Below, piece after piece: positions 1-6,859 of a stretch of 8,014 bases of DNA. This DNA is from Synergistales bacterium (GTDB lineage: Bacteria; Synergistota; Synergistia; Synergistales; Thermovirgaceae), in NCBI GenBank assembly GCA_018434645.1, contig JAHDOX010000139.1:1-8014 (forward strand). The letters run 5' to 3'. Each line of letters opens with the position of its first letter. Positions within the stretch are counted from its first letter, which is position 1. The translations under genes and the position numbers were made by a program. Under the pieces are notes generated by a model. That model was not told where the DNA came from and ran no database searches. It saw only the letters and a program-made list of their open reading frames with translations.

Positions 1-1803
1 CCAAATCTCGCCGTAAAGACAGATTCATCAGCAAACGGGATGAAAATCTCAACAAGCGTAACCCTAGAATCCGGTGATGAAGTCCCCTATGCAAAAATAA
101 ACGCGTCATGCCACTGCGCCGAGGGTGGGCGGCTCGTAGTTTCTCTCAGACCCTACAACCCCGAAGGTGTTCAGTTCATCGAAAAAATTTTCTGCGATGA
201 GGATTCCAGACGGTTAATCGTTAACGGCAAGACGCCCGTTGAATTCGACAGAATACCTGAGAAGACTATCTTCTCGGATTATGACTCCGGTGACGTGGTC
301 AATCAATTGGGAAATTCTGACAGCAAGGGTGTGACATGCAATGTAGGAATGGCTACAGCTGCTGCGCTCTTTCCTTTTCAAAAAGGGGACAAGGGTTCTC
401 TTAAGATCCAGGTCCCGCTAAAAGAGGATCTTCCGAAAAAGATTTTTACCCGTACCACGGCAGCGTACCGTACACCACGGGAATCCTGGAAGGACGTACT
501 GTCTGAAGCGGCATCTTTAAACGTGCCGGACGAAAAATTGAGGTTCCTTTACGATTCTGCCCTCAGGACCCTGGTTATCCTGTCAGCCGATGACATCATA
601 CCGGGTACTTACACTTATCGCCGCTTCTGGTTTCGTGATGCCTGCCTTATGTTGAACGCCCTCATGACAACAGGACTGACGAAACGGGCACGCAGGATAT
701 TGGATACCTTCCCTCCCAGGCAAAAGAGCAACGGGTATTTCCAGTCCCAAGAAGGTGAGTGGGACTCAAACGGCCAGGTTTTATGGATATTCGACAGATA
801 CCATAGACTTACAGGTGAAGCCCCGGGCAGGGAATGGATAAACGCAATTCGCAAGGGTGCCGACTGGATAACAAAAAAGCGGGTCAGGGGAAAGGACGCC
901 GATCAGCACTGGGGGCTTCTACCACCCGGCTTCAGCGCCGAGCACCTCGGACCTAACGACTATTACTATTGGGACGATTTTTGGGGCCTGGCCGGGTTGC
1001 GAGCGGCTTCGCGTCTTATGAACCTTATCGGCGAAGATGAATTAAGCCTGAAATACAATAAAGAGGCCGAAGATTTCGAGGAAGCCATCACTCGAAGTAT
1101 CGAAAACATACCCGAAAACCGTTCGCAAGGAGGAATTCCGGCTTCACCTTACCGCCGAATCGACTCGGGAGCTGTGGGGTCGCTTGTGGCGGATTATCCG
1201 TTGCAGATAACACGTCCCGGCGATAGACGAATCATCAAGACGACGGAACTCATGATCGAAAAATTCTTCCACAATGGAGGTTTTTTCCAGGACATTATCC
1301 ATTCAGGAATAAACGCATATCTAACTCTCGACATCGCGGAAACCCTCCTGCGGAAAGGTGATGACCGCTACAGGGAACTGCTCCGTAACGTGGCTGATCT
1401 GGCTTCGTCTACAGGACAATGGCCTGAGGCCATTCATCCCATAACTTTGGGAGGCTGCATGGGGGATGGCCAGCACGGCTGGGCGGCTGCAGAGTGGGTG
1501 CTGTTGATTCGCAACCTTTTCGTCAGGGAAGAAGGAAATAGTCTGGTGCTGGGCTCAGGGATACTGCCCGATTGGACTAATACAGATGAACCGGTTTTCT
1601 TCGGACCGACCCAAACGCATGCCGGCCCGGTGGCTGTCCGCTTATTCAAGGAAAAAGGAAAAGCCCGGTTTGAAATCGACGCGGAATTTTCAAAGGCGCG
1701 GAAACCGCCCGAATCCATAATTATTCATGTACCGGGCTTCAAAAAGATAGAAATGGCGTATACTTGCCAAAAGATTTTCACCCTGGAGGAGAATGAAACA
1801 TGA
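1..1803 (+). CDS. Six-hairpin glycosidase-like protein (GH15/debranching-type fold), 5' end outside window
   Basis: The frame is open from base 1. An ATG at 40 exists but lacks a Shine-Dalgarno sequence, and the upstream codons are also open, so the true start probably lies left of the window. Numbering here starts at that ATG (587 residues). Residues 1-135 are beta-rich and resemble the N-terminal sandwich of such enzymes. Residues 150-500 look like an (alpha/alpha)6 catalytic barrel, with RFWFRDA (195-201), EGEWDSNGQ (238-246), a Tyr/Trp-rich stretch NDYYYWDDFWG (306-316), TGQWPEAIHP (458-467) and GDGQHGWAAAEW (475-486). Conserved acids at E238, E240, D242 and E463 are candidate catalytic residues by position only. 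No signal peptide is visible, but the true N-terminus is missing. It overlaps the next glycosyltransferase gene by ATGA, suggesting a shared role in making or trimming a glucan, trehalose-like sugar or glycolipid. The fold call is reasonable; substrate and exact GH family are unknown. Confidence 0.7.
   Translation, partial: PNLAVKTDSSANGMKISTSVTLESGDEVPYAKINASCHCAEGGRLVVSLRPYNPEGVQFIEKIFCDEDSRRLIVNGKTPVEFDRIPEKTIFSDYDSGDVVNQLGNSDSKGVTCNVGMATAAALFPFQKGDKGSLKIQVPLKEDLPKKIFTRTTAAYRTPRESWKDVLSEAASLNVPDEKLRFLYDSALRTLVILSADDIIPGTYTYRRFWFRDACLMLNALMTTGLTKRARRILDTFPPRQKSNGYFQSQEGEWDSNGQVLWIFDRYHRLTGEAPGREWINAIRKGADWITKKRVRGKDADQHWGLLPPGFSAEHLGPNDYYYWDDFWGLAGLRAASRLMNLIGEDELSLKYNKEAEDFEEAITRSIENIPENRSQGGIPASPYRRIDSGAVGSLVADYPLQITRPGDRRIIKTTELMIEKFFHNGGFFQDIIHSGINAYLTLDIAETLLRKGDDRYRELLRNVADLASSTGQWPEAIHPITLGGCMGDGQHGWAAAEWVLLIRNLFVREEGNSLVLGSGILPDWTNTDEPVFFGPTQTHAGPVAVRLFKEKGKARFEIDAEFSKARKPPESIIIHVPGFKKIEMAYTCQKIFTLEENET
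1785..1790 (+). promoter_or_regulatory. Ribosome binding site of the GT4 gene, inside the upstream gene
   Basis: GGAGGA lies 9 nt before the ATG at 1800 and inside the last codons of the glycosidase-like gene. The stop of that gene (TGA 1801-1803) overlaps the new start as ATGA. This arrangement fixes the glycosyltransferase start and suggests translational coupling. Confidence 0.8.
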
Positions 1804-3095
1804 ACATCTGCATGTTTACCAATACATATCTTCCACATGTAGGCGGAGTGGCCCGTTCGGTGTCCTCTTTTGCCGAAGACCTTCAAAAGCTCGGGCATAA
1901 CATCATGATAGTGGCCCCCACCTTCCCCACGGATGAGGCTCACCTCGAGGATCATAACGTACTCAGGGTGCCTGCCGTACAGAATTTCAACGGAAGCGAC
2001 TTTTCGGTCCGGATTCCGATCCCCCTTTTTATCGACAAGAAAATCGACGAATTCGAGCCCCACGTAATTCACAGCCACCACCCTTTTCTTCTGGGCGACG
2101 CGGCTTTTCGTGCAGCCTGGCGTCGGGACCTGCCGCTGGTTTTTACACACCACACACTGTACGAACAATACACTCACTACGTTTTTCCCGAATCCAAGGT
2201 CATGAAGCGTCTTGCCATCGAGATCGCCACGGTATACGCGAACCTTTGCACCAGAGTTATCGCCCCAAGCGAGAGCATTGCCCGGTTGATCAGGGAACGC
2301 GGTGTAAAAAAACCCATAGAAATCATTCCAACAGGTGTGGATGTCGATTTTTTCCGGTCTGGCGACGGCATTTCTTTCAGGAATAGTCAAGGCATCCCGG
2401 AGGACGCCTTTGTCATAGGACATCTTGGAAGGCTGGCTCCTGAAAAAAACCTTCAATACCTTGCGGAAGCGGTCATAAAGGCCTTTGAGGAACTCCCTGA
2501 AAACACCTTTTTTCTCGTTGTCGGCTCTGGTCCCAGTGAAAAGACCATCACCGATATGTTCAAAGACGCCAGCCTGGGAAAACGCCTCGTCATGGCCGGA
2601 AAAAGGAAAGGACGAGAGCTTGCCGATGCATACAAGGCCATGGATCTTTTCGTTTTCTCTTCCAAATCAGAAACTCAAGGCCTGGTCCTTACGGAAGCAA
2701 TGGCTGCAGAGATCCCTGTGATAGCCCTCGATGCTTCCGGAACGCGGGACATACTGGAGGACGGGAAAAACGGCAGGCTTTTGCCTGAAAACGCGGATAC
2801 GGAACAGTTCGCCGGGGCTATAGTCGATTTCTTCCAAAACCCGCATACCGGCGCAACCTGGCGTAAGGCGGCATTTGAAACAGCCTTGAAATTTTCGCGA
2901 GACGCTACGGCAAAAAAACTGATACGCCTGTACCAATCGCTGCCTGCAAATGTCACCAGGGAAGGCACAGGCCCCGAAGGCACTTTCCCGGTATGGGATG
3001 ATCTGCTTAAGACTGTGAAGGCGGAATGGACTCTTTTGACGGAAAAGGGTGACGCACTCCTGAAATCGGTCCTGCAGGAATTCAACCAACAATAA
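1800..3095 (+). CDS. GT4-family (GT-B fold) retaining glycosyltransferase
   Basis: This 431-residue protein has the complete GT-B layout. The N-terminal acceptor domain begins with FTNTYLPHVGGVARSV (6-21), whose Gly-Gly-Val loop (15-17) is typical of GT4, and continues to HSHHPF (91-96) and THH (116-118). The C-terminal Glycos_transf_1 domain starts near GHLGRLAPEKN (207-217), where R211 and K216 are expected to contact the donor diphosphate. It contains the E-x7-E motif, E291 to E299 in SETQGLVLTE, expected to bind the sugar nucleotide. The overall pattern, especially HSHHPFLLG and the THH region, resembles bacterial diacylglycerol glucosyltransferases and phosphatidylinositol mannosyltransferase-like enzymes, so a lipid acceptor is possible but not shown. 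A C-terminal tail of about 45 residues (387-431) extends past the core and is partly amphipathic, which could aid membrane contact. Cytoplasmic or peripheral membrane location is inferred. The ATG start has a good ribosome binding site. Sugar and acceptor remain unknown. Confidence 0.9.
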   Translation: MNICMFTNTYLPHVGGVARSVSSFAEDLQKLGHNIMIVAPTFPTDEAHLEDHNVLRVPAVQNFNGSDFSVRIPIPLFIDKKIDEFEPHVIHSHHPFLLGDAAFRAAWRRDLPLVFTHHTLYEQYTHYVFPESKVMKRLAIEIATVYANLCTRVIAPSESIARLIRERGVKKPIEIIPTGVDVDFFRSGDGISFRNSQGIPEDAFVIGHLGRLAPEKNLQYLAEAVIKAFEELPENTFFLVVGSGPSEKTITDMFKDASLGKRLVMAGKRKGRELADAYKAMDLFVFSSKSETQGLVLTEAMAAEIPVIALDASGTRDILEDGKNGRLLPENADTEQFAGAIVDFFQNPHTGATWRKAAFETALKFSRDATAKKLIRLYQSLPANVTREGTGPEGTFPVWDDLLKTVKAEWTLLTEKGDALLKSVLQEFNQQ

Positions 3096-3142
3096 CGACT
3101 TTATAAAACAGATTGGAAATTCAGGGGTACCGCGGTGAATAA

Positions 3143-3400
3143 AAAAGGTTCAGCTTTCTCTTCCTTGCTTTTCCCGGCATACCATATGCGGGCAAAAACT
3201 ACATCCTGCCTTTGGCCGGCGTGCCTTTCCGATATTCCGTCATCATGAATACCATCGTTCAGGGCGCTATCGGACTTCCTTTCATCATCCTCGGAAAATC
3301 CGCTGCGAACGTTAACCTGACCATCTTCAACGCCACCCTGGCGATAATGGTCGCCGGGTACGTACTTCGCTGCTGGCTTAAAGACAGATTCGGGAACTGA
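3143..3400 (+). pseudogene. C-terminal remnant of a membrane protein, possibly MFS permease
   Basis: An open frame from 3143 to the TGA at 3398-3400 encodes about 85 residues without a convincing start. It holds two hydrophobic stretches, roughly IVQGAIGLPFIIL (3254-3292) and a second near LAIMVAGYVL (3338-3367), separated by a short polar loop and ending in a basic tail (LKDRFGN). The spacing and the NYILPLAGVPFRYSVIMN lead-in resemble the last two helices of a major facilitator permease. This is a resemblance I judge by eye. A GTG at 3135 with AGGGG at 3123-3127 opens a different frame that starts MNKKGSAFSS and stops at 3246-3248. A single frameshift between about 3160 and 3180, or an internal deletion, would join the two frames. 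A 400-residue permease cannot fit here, so this reads as a decayed third gene of the operon. It could alternatively be a small two-helix membrane protein. Confidence 0.5.
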
Positions 3401-3527
3401 CCCGCTGCAAGGCTACCTTCCAAATGCATCCTACAACTACCCCGCAAAGATAATTGATCTGTAAGACAATTCCGCCAGCGGGAACGAAAACTGTGGGCAT
3501 TCCACTAATTGATGAAAGATTGAGACC
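3401..3527. other. Non-coding gap between convergent units
   Basis: This stretch separates the permease remnant from the end of the racemase gene, which is read from the opposite strand. I see no gene in it and no clear stem-loop followed by a T-run on either strand. A 7-bp inverted match (3401-3407 with 3476-3482) is too widely spaced to be a terminator. Confidence 0.5.
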
Positions 3528-4805
3528 TCAGCGACTATCAGGATCTAAAACCGGTACTGTCAAGCTTCCCTGGGGCATGACTATGAACTTGAGATCGCTC
3601 CCATTTTCCTCCTCGATTTTCCGTATCGCATCTTCAATGGAAGGAACTTTAACAGCAAAAAGTTTCTTCACCATTTCCTCGTCCAGTGAGGTCACCAGAT
3701 AGATGGTCTTTTCCGCGGCTACTTTGGCGATGCCGAATGCCTTGTGCCCGCCCATCATGAAATCCGTTTTTATACGTTCCACGATATCATCCGGGCACCT
3801 GGCGGCATTCATCCATTCCTCGAAGACCGCTTCACCGTAACCCATCGGGCACTCTGCCGCCACTATGATGGCTCCGCCTTTTTTCGTTGCCTTGTCCGCA
3901 TGATCCAGTGCCTTTTGCATCTGGTACACGTTTATGTCCCTCGGATGGCCGCAGGCACTTGCTATAGCCACATCGGCGAGGCCCTTGATGGGAACTTCGT
4001 AAATCCCTGAAGCCACGGAAACGGCTTCTTTCCAGGCATCTACGACGTCTCCCGCGACGACCTTGACCACTTCCTTGTTCTCATTGACCACAACGTTGAG
4101 GATAAAGTCCAGCCCAACCATCCTTGCGGCCTCGATCATCTCCAGGTTAACAGGATTGTGATCCAGATCCGGAAGATCATCCATCAGTTCGACCATACGG
4201 GAGTGGTTTCTTTCCACCGTCTTTTTCCACGCCACTCCAGGTAGGATCGACTTCCTGCCCCCCGAGTAGCCGGCGAAGTAATGGGGCATCACCACGCCAA
4301 GTGCGACCACGAAATCAGCTTCGTATACAAGCCTGTTTATGCGAAGCTCCGAGCCTGTCGAAAGATTACCCACCGAAACCAGGGAATCCAGATCGTCGGA
4401 GACGTGGGAAACCACCCGGAACCTGTTAACTATTTCTTCTCCGTAGACCTGAAGGTTCTGTTCTTCGGTGTGGGGATCGTGTATCCCGGTGGCTACAACG
4501 AAAGTCACCTGGTCATCGGTAATCCCGGCCTTTTCAAATCTGTCCAGAAGGGGAGGAAGAAGCAGGTCATAGGGTGTCGGGCGGGTAATGTCGTTGACAA
4601 TAACTACGACGTTCCCCGGCTTTTTCTTTTGAAGCATTTCAAGCAGAGATTCCGTACCGATGGGATTCTCAAGCATGACTTCCACGTCTTTTTTTGTGCA
4701 AACCTTTCCGCTTGCTTCCGGCGGTACCACGACCTGAAGGATCTTCGAATCATCGAGTTCGAAACTTACCGCGCTCTTTCCATAACTCAGATCAAATTTC
4801 ATCAT
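3528..4805 (-). CDS. LarA-family nickel-pincer-dependent 2-hydroxyacid racemase/epimerase
   Basis: A 425-residue protein of the LarA (DUF2088) family. Characterised members use a nickel-pincer nucleotide (NPN) bound to an active-site lysine to racemise 2-hydroxyacids by hydride transfer. Key residues, numbered from the chosen ATG, sit almost exactly where they do in Lactobacillus plantarum LarA: D72 and R75 in NDITRP, H109 in ATGIHDPH, H175 and the NPN-linking K185 in PHYFAGYSGGRKS, and H201 in ERNH. The 10- and 16-residue spacings are preserved. A Q-x-x-K pair (Q295, K298) also matches. The protein therefore looks active. The longest frame starts at a TTG (4811) directly abutting the Shine-Dalgarno, so ATG 4805 is preferred. 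It is the third gene of a unit with LeuC/LeuD-like subunits, 66 nt downstream. Activity needs LarB, LarC and LarE to make the cofactor, and none is in the window. The substrate need not be lactate: many homologues act on other hydroxyacids, and the neighbours point to a malate-type diacid. Confidence 0.88.
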   Translation of the reverse strand: MMKFDLSYGKSAVSFELDDSKILQVVVPPEASGKVCTKKDVEVMLENPIGTESLLEMLQKKKPGNVVVIVNDITRPTPYDLLLPPLLDRFEKAGITDDQVTFVVATGIHDPHTEEQNLQVYGEEIVNRFRVVSHVSDDLDSLVSVGNLSTGSELRINRLVYEADFVVALGVVMPHYFAGYSGGRKSILPGVAWKKTVERNHSRMVELMDDLPDLDHNPVNLEMIEAARMVGLDFILNVVVNENKEVVKVVAGDVVDAWKEAVSVASGIYEVPIKGLADVAIASACGHPRDINVYQMQKALDHADKATKKGGAIIVAAECPMGYGEAVFEEWMNAARCPDDIVERIKTDFMMGGHKAFGIAKVAAEKTIYLVTSLDEEMVKKLFAVKVPSIEDAIRKIEEENGSDLKFIVMPQGSLTVPVLDPDSR

Positions 4806-4811
4806 AGACAA

Positions 4812-4818
4812 CTCCCTC
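4812..4818 (-). promoter_or_regulatory. Ribosome binding site deciding the LarA-like start
   Basis: GAGGGAG on the minus strand lies 6 nt before ATG 4805 and touches the in-frame TTG at 4811 with no spacing. Normal spacing therefore favours ATG 4805 and removes two residues from the longest frame. Confidence 0.75.
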
Positions 4819-4871
4819 GTGTTTTCGCTTCAATCAGAGTTTACATCCATGCTCCCGTAGGAATGCGCCTT

Positions 4872-5375
4872 TTATCCGAAAGCTTTCACTCCCTTTTCCC
4901 TGAACAAGCTGAAGATTCCTCCCGCTTCGATAATCGACAGCACATGTTCAGTAAGCGGTTGGAAGAAAACGGTTTGGCCGTTTGCCGTGAAATTCCCCTT
5001 TACTATGTCCAGTATCCCCTTGTCACCGGTATTGATGTTGAGAGTGTCAAGATTCGGCACCTCAACCACAACAAGCCCCTGGTTTATGGCATTACGAAAA
5101 AAGATCCTTGCGAAAGACCTGGCGATTACGGCTCCCACGCCCGCGTTTTTGAGGGTTATGACGGCATGTTCCCTGCTCGAACCACAACCGAAGTTAGTGC
5201 CCGCCACGATGATATCGCCGGGTTTCACTGTTGAAGCAAAAGACGGGTCGGCGCCTTCCATAGCATGGGTGGCTATCTCGTCATGATCCGTCAGATCCAG
5301 GTACCTTCCGGGATATATCTGATCTGTATCGATGTTGTTCCCGAAAACGAAGATGTTGCCCTTTATGATGTCCAC
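4872..5375 (-). CDS. LeuD-like small (swivel) subunit of an aconitase-superfamily hydro-lyase
   Basis: With a GTG start at 5375 the protein is 167 residues, the usual length for short LeuD/HacB subunits. The open frame extends ten codons further to a GTG at 5405, but that start would overlap the LeuC-like gene and lacks a ribosome binding site. MDIIKGNIFVFGNNIDTD is also how the family normally begins. Motifs are NNIDTDQIYPGRYL (13-26), GTNFGCGSSREHA (59-71), which forms the swivelling substrate-binding loop, and ARSFARIFFRNAINQG (85-100). The small subunit closes the active site of its large partner and helps select the substrate side chain. The specificity-loop position reads YLDL rather than YLVY, reported for isopropylmalate isomerases, or YLRT, reported for homoaconitases, both from memory. 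It could belong to 3-isopropylmalate, citramalate, 2,3-dimethylmalate or another dehydratase. Family membership is certain; the substrate is not. Confidence 0.9.
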   Translation of the reverse strand: MDIIKGNIFVFGNNIDTDQIYPGRYLDLTDHDEIATHAMEGADPSFASTVKPGDIIVAGTNFGCGSSREHAVITLKNAGVGAVIARSFARIFFRNAINQGLVVVEVPNLDTLNINTGDKGILDIVKGNFTANGQTVFFQPLTEHVLSIIEAGGIFSLFREKGVKAFG

Positions 5376-5382
5376 AGTCTTT

Positions 5383-5389
5383 CCCTCCT
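5383..5389 (-). promoter_or_regulatory. Ribosome binding site of the LeuD-like gene, overlapping the LeuC-like stop
   Basis: AGGAGGG on the minus strand shares bases with the TGA stop of the upstream LeuC-like gene (TGAGGAGGG) and lies 7 nt before GTG 5375. This is the strongest argument for that start and implies that the two subunits are translated in close succession. Confidence 0.85.
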
Positions 5390-6633
5390 CACAGAGAATC
5401 GGCACCGCAAAGACGGCCTTTCAGCGCTGTTGCCGCTGCCGTTGCGGGAGAAGCTATGTACACTTGCGCTTCGGTGCTGCCCATCCTGCCCGGGAAGTTC
5501 CTGCTTGATGTGGAAACACACTTTTCCCCTGACGCGAGTATCCCCTCGTGCGCTCCTAAACAGGGGCCGCATCCCGGCGTAGACAGAACAACCCCGGCAT
5601 CTACAAGAGTTTCGATATACCCTGCTTTCATGGCATCTTGAAAGACGAGCCGGGAAGCTGGTATTACCACGAACCTGGTCCCGGCTGCGACCTTTTTGCC
5701 TTCGAGGATTTCGGCCGCTACCCGGATATCGTTGAGGCGGCCACCGGTACAGGTCCCTAAAAAGACCTGGTCGATCCGAATTTCCTCGTCCGGAATGGAC
5801 GCAACGTTGTCGACACTTCCAGGCAATGCCACGCGAGGCGTGATTTCTGAAACGTCGTATTCCACGATCGACTCGTACTCGTAATCTTCGTCGGTAACAG
5901 GCACCTCGCCTTTTTCCCACCCGTACCTTGCGAGATATTCGTAAGTGACCCCATCAGGAGCGATGTAGGCCGTTTTGGCTCCCATCTCGACAGCCATATT
6001 GCAAAGAACCATCCGCTCTTCCTGCGGCATCTTTCTTACTGCGTCCCCCGCAAACTCGACAGCCTTGTATATAGCCGCGTCCTGCTTGAGATGGCCAATG
6101 ACATGCAGGATCAGGTCCTTGGCCATCACACCGTCGCGGAGGTCGCCCTCTAAAACGACCTTCATTACACGCGGGACCTTGAACCAAAGCTTCCCGGTTA
6201 TAAGGATTACCGCCATATCCGTAACTCCTACGCCGGTTCCAAAAGCACCTAACGCTCCCATAGTGGTCGTGTGGGAGTCGGTTTCAACAACTATCTTTCC
6301 GGGACCGACCATCCCACTTTCGGCCAGAACCTGATGACAAACGCCTTCGCCTATATCGAACAGGTGTCTGATGCCCATTTTCGAGCAAAACTCCCGCATG
6401 CTCTTATGGTTACAGGCGGCTTTTATGGTCGGCGCAGGCGAATAATGGTCGAATACAAAGGTTGTTTTGTCCGGATTCGCGACCTCGGTCCCGCCGAGTT
6501 CATAAAAAGATTTAACTACCTGCAGGTAGAGGTCGTTGACTTCGACCACATCCACCTTGGCAATGACGATCTCACCCGCTGTTACCTTTTTTCTCCCGGA
6601 CGCGCGAGCCAATATCTTTTCCAGGGCGTGCAT
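5389..6633 (-). CDS. LeuC-like large [4Fe-4S] subunit of an aconitase-superfamily hydro-lyase
   Basis: This 414-residue protein is the large catalytic subunit that pairs with the LeuD-like product to dehydrate, hydrate or isomerise a 2-hydroxy- or 3-hydroxy-diacid through a [4Fe-4S] cluster in the cytoplasm. Three cluster cysteines are present: C295 in FLGTCTGGR, and C355 and C358 in TPGCGPCLG. Other family blocks are the FDHYSPAP histidine (H63), EGVCHQV (H100), ETDSHTTTMGALGAFGTGVGV (117-137), and a C-terminal SSRNFPGRMGS (376-386) with the substrate-carboxylate arginines. Its length fits the short LeuC/HacA-type large subunit rather than the 460-470-residue enterobacterial LeuC. The ATG at 6633 has AGGAGA 9 nt upstream, fixing the start. 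It leads an apparent three-gene unit with no leuA or leuB nearby, so a dedicated catabolic or side-chain-specific dehydratase is plausible, for example malate-, citramalate- or 2,3-dimethylmalate-type. Leucine biosynthesis with scattered genes cannot be excluded. Confidence 0.9.
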   Translation of the reverse strand: MHALEKILARASGRKKVTAGEIVIAKVDVVEVNDLYLQVVKSFYELGGTEVANPDKTTFVFDHYSPAPTIKAACNHKSMREFCSKMGIRHLFDIGEGVCHQVLAESGMVGPGKIVVETDSHTTTMGALGAFGTGVGVTDMAVILITGKLWFKVPRVMKVVLEGDLRDGVMAKDLILHVIGHLKQDAAIYKAVEFAGDAVRKMPQEERMVLCNMAVEMGAKTAYIAPDGVTYEYLARYGWEKGEVPVTDEDYEYESIVEYDVSEITPRVALPGSVDNVASIPDEEIRIDQVFLGTCTGGRLNDIRVAAEILEGKKVAAGTRFVVIPASRLVFQDAMKAGYIETLVDAGVVLSTPGCGPCLGAHEGILASGEKCVSTSSRNFPGRMGSTEAQVYIASPATAAATALKGRLCGADSL

Positions 6634-6642
6634 GAGGCAATC

Positions 6643-6648
6643 TCTCCT
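6643..6648 (-). promoter_or_regulatory. Ribosome binding site of the LeuC-like gene
   Basis: AGGAGA on the minus strand lies 9 nt before ATG 6633, supporting that start for the first gene of the leftward unit. Confidence 0.75.
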
Positions 6649-6652
6649 TACT

Positions 6653-6668
6653 TGATTTGGTTGAATCA
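6653..6668. repeat. Short dyad in the leader of the leftward operon
   Basis: TGATT (6653-6657) and AATCA (6664-6668) form a 5-bp inverted repeat with a 6-nt spacer, just upstream of the LeuC-like ribosome binding site. The flanking TTGATT resembles an FNR/CRP-type half-site. It could be an operator near the transcription start, but 5-bp arms are common by chance. Confidence 0.25.
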
Positions 6669-6681
6669 GGTATATCGGTGA

Positions 6682-6711
6682 ATTTTAACCTTGTATCTCG
6701 AGACGTTGCAA
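6682..6711 (-). promoter_or_regulatory. Candidate sigma-70-type promoter of the leftward operon
   Basis: Reading the minus strand, TTGCAA (6711-6706, 4 of 6 to consensus) is followed after 18 nt by TAAAAT (6687-6682, 5 of 6). Transcription would start near 6675 and give a leader of about 40 nt before ATG 6633. This is the best pair I found upstream of the LeuC-like gene, but it is a by-eye match in an AT-rich region. Confidence 0.4.
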
Positions 6712-6859
6712 TATAATGAAAAAACGGTTCCTGAAATGCCACCCTAAATGTGCATAACCTCAAGTGAAAAGCTTCTCGTCTTTTGGAGTTTATCAGGCGG
6801 AACTTGCGGAAACAGATCACCTAAGACGCTTGTGCAAATAGCCCTGCAAGAGTTCCTGG
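6712..6859. other. Central part of the divergent intergenic region
   Basis: The spacer between the LeuC-like gene and the amidohydrolase gene is 318 bp (6634-6951). Its outer parts hold the candidate promoters, dyads and ribosome binding sites listed separately. In this central stretch I see no credible small gene, terminator or RNA structure. Open frames running into it from the LeuC-like gene lack coding character. Confidence 0.5.

Noticed and set aside
14..26. A 13-nt direct repeat (TAAAGACAGATTC) shared with 3379-3391
   Set aside because: One exact match of this length is expected about by chance in 8 kb, and the copies lie in unrelated genes with no flanking similarity.
1725..2456. A 243-codon open frame on the - strand opposite the GT4 gene
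   Set aside because: It is antisense to a confident GT4 gene and shows no domain or start signal.
3212..3400. A TTG-started 62-residue small membrane protein
   Set aside because: There is no ribosome binding site before the TTG and the frame stays open upstream to 3143 with similar-looking sequence, so it is better explained as part of a decayed longer gene.
3401..3482. Inverted match CCCGCTG/CAGCGGG as a terminator stem
   Set aside because: A loop of nearly 70 nt and no T-run make an intrinsic terminator unlikely.
4281..5234. A 317-codon open frame on the + strand across the racemase and LeuD-like genes
   Set aside because: It lies antisense to two clear family members, has no ribosome binding site, and its translation is rich in Arg/His/Cys with no recognisable domain. 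It is a shadow of the coding strand.
5363..5920. A 185-codon open frame on the - strand within the LeuC-like gene
   Set aside because: Same strand but a different frame from the LeuC-like gene; its Arg/Gly/Ser-rich composition is typical of an off-frame reading.
6572..6820. An 82-codon open frame on the - strand spanning the LeuC-like start and leader
   Set aside because: It overlaps the LeuC-like N-terminus out of frame, runs through the candidate promoter and has no coding character.
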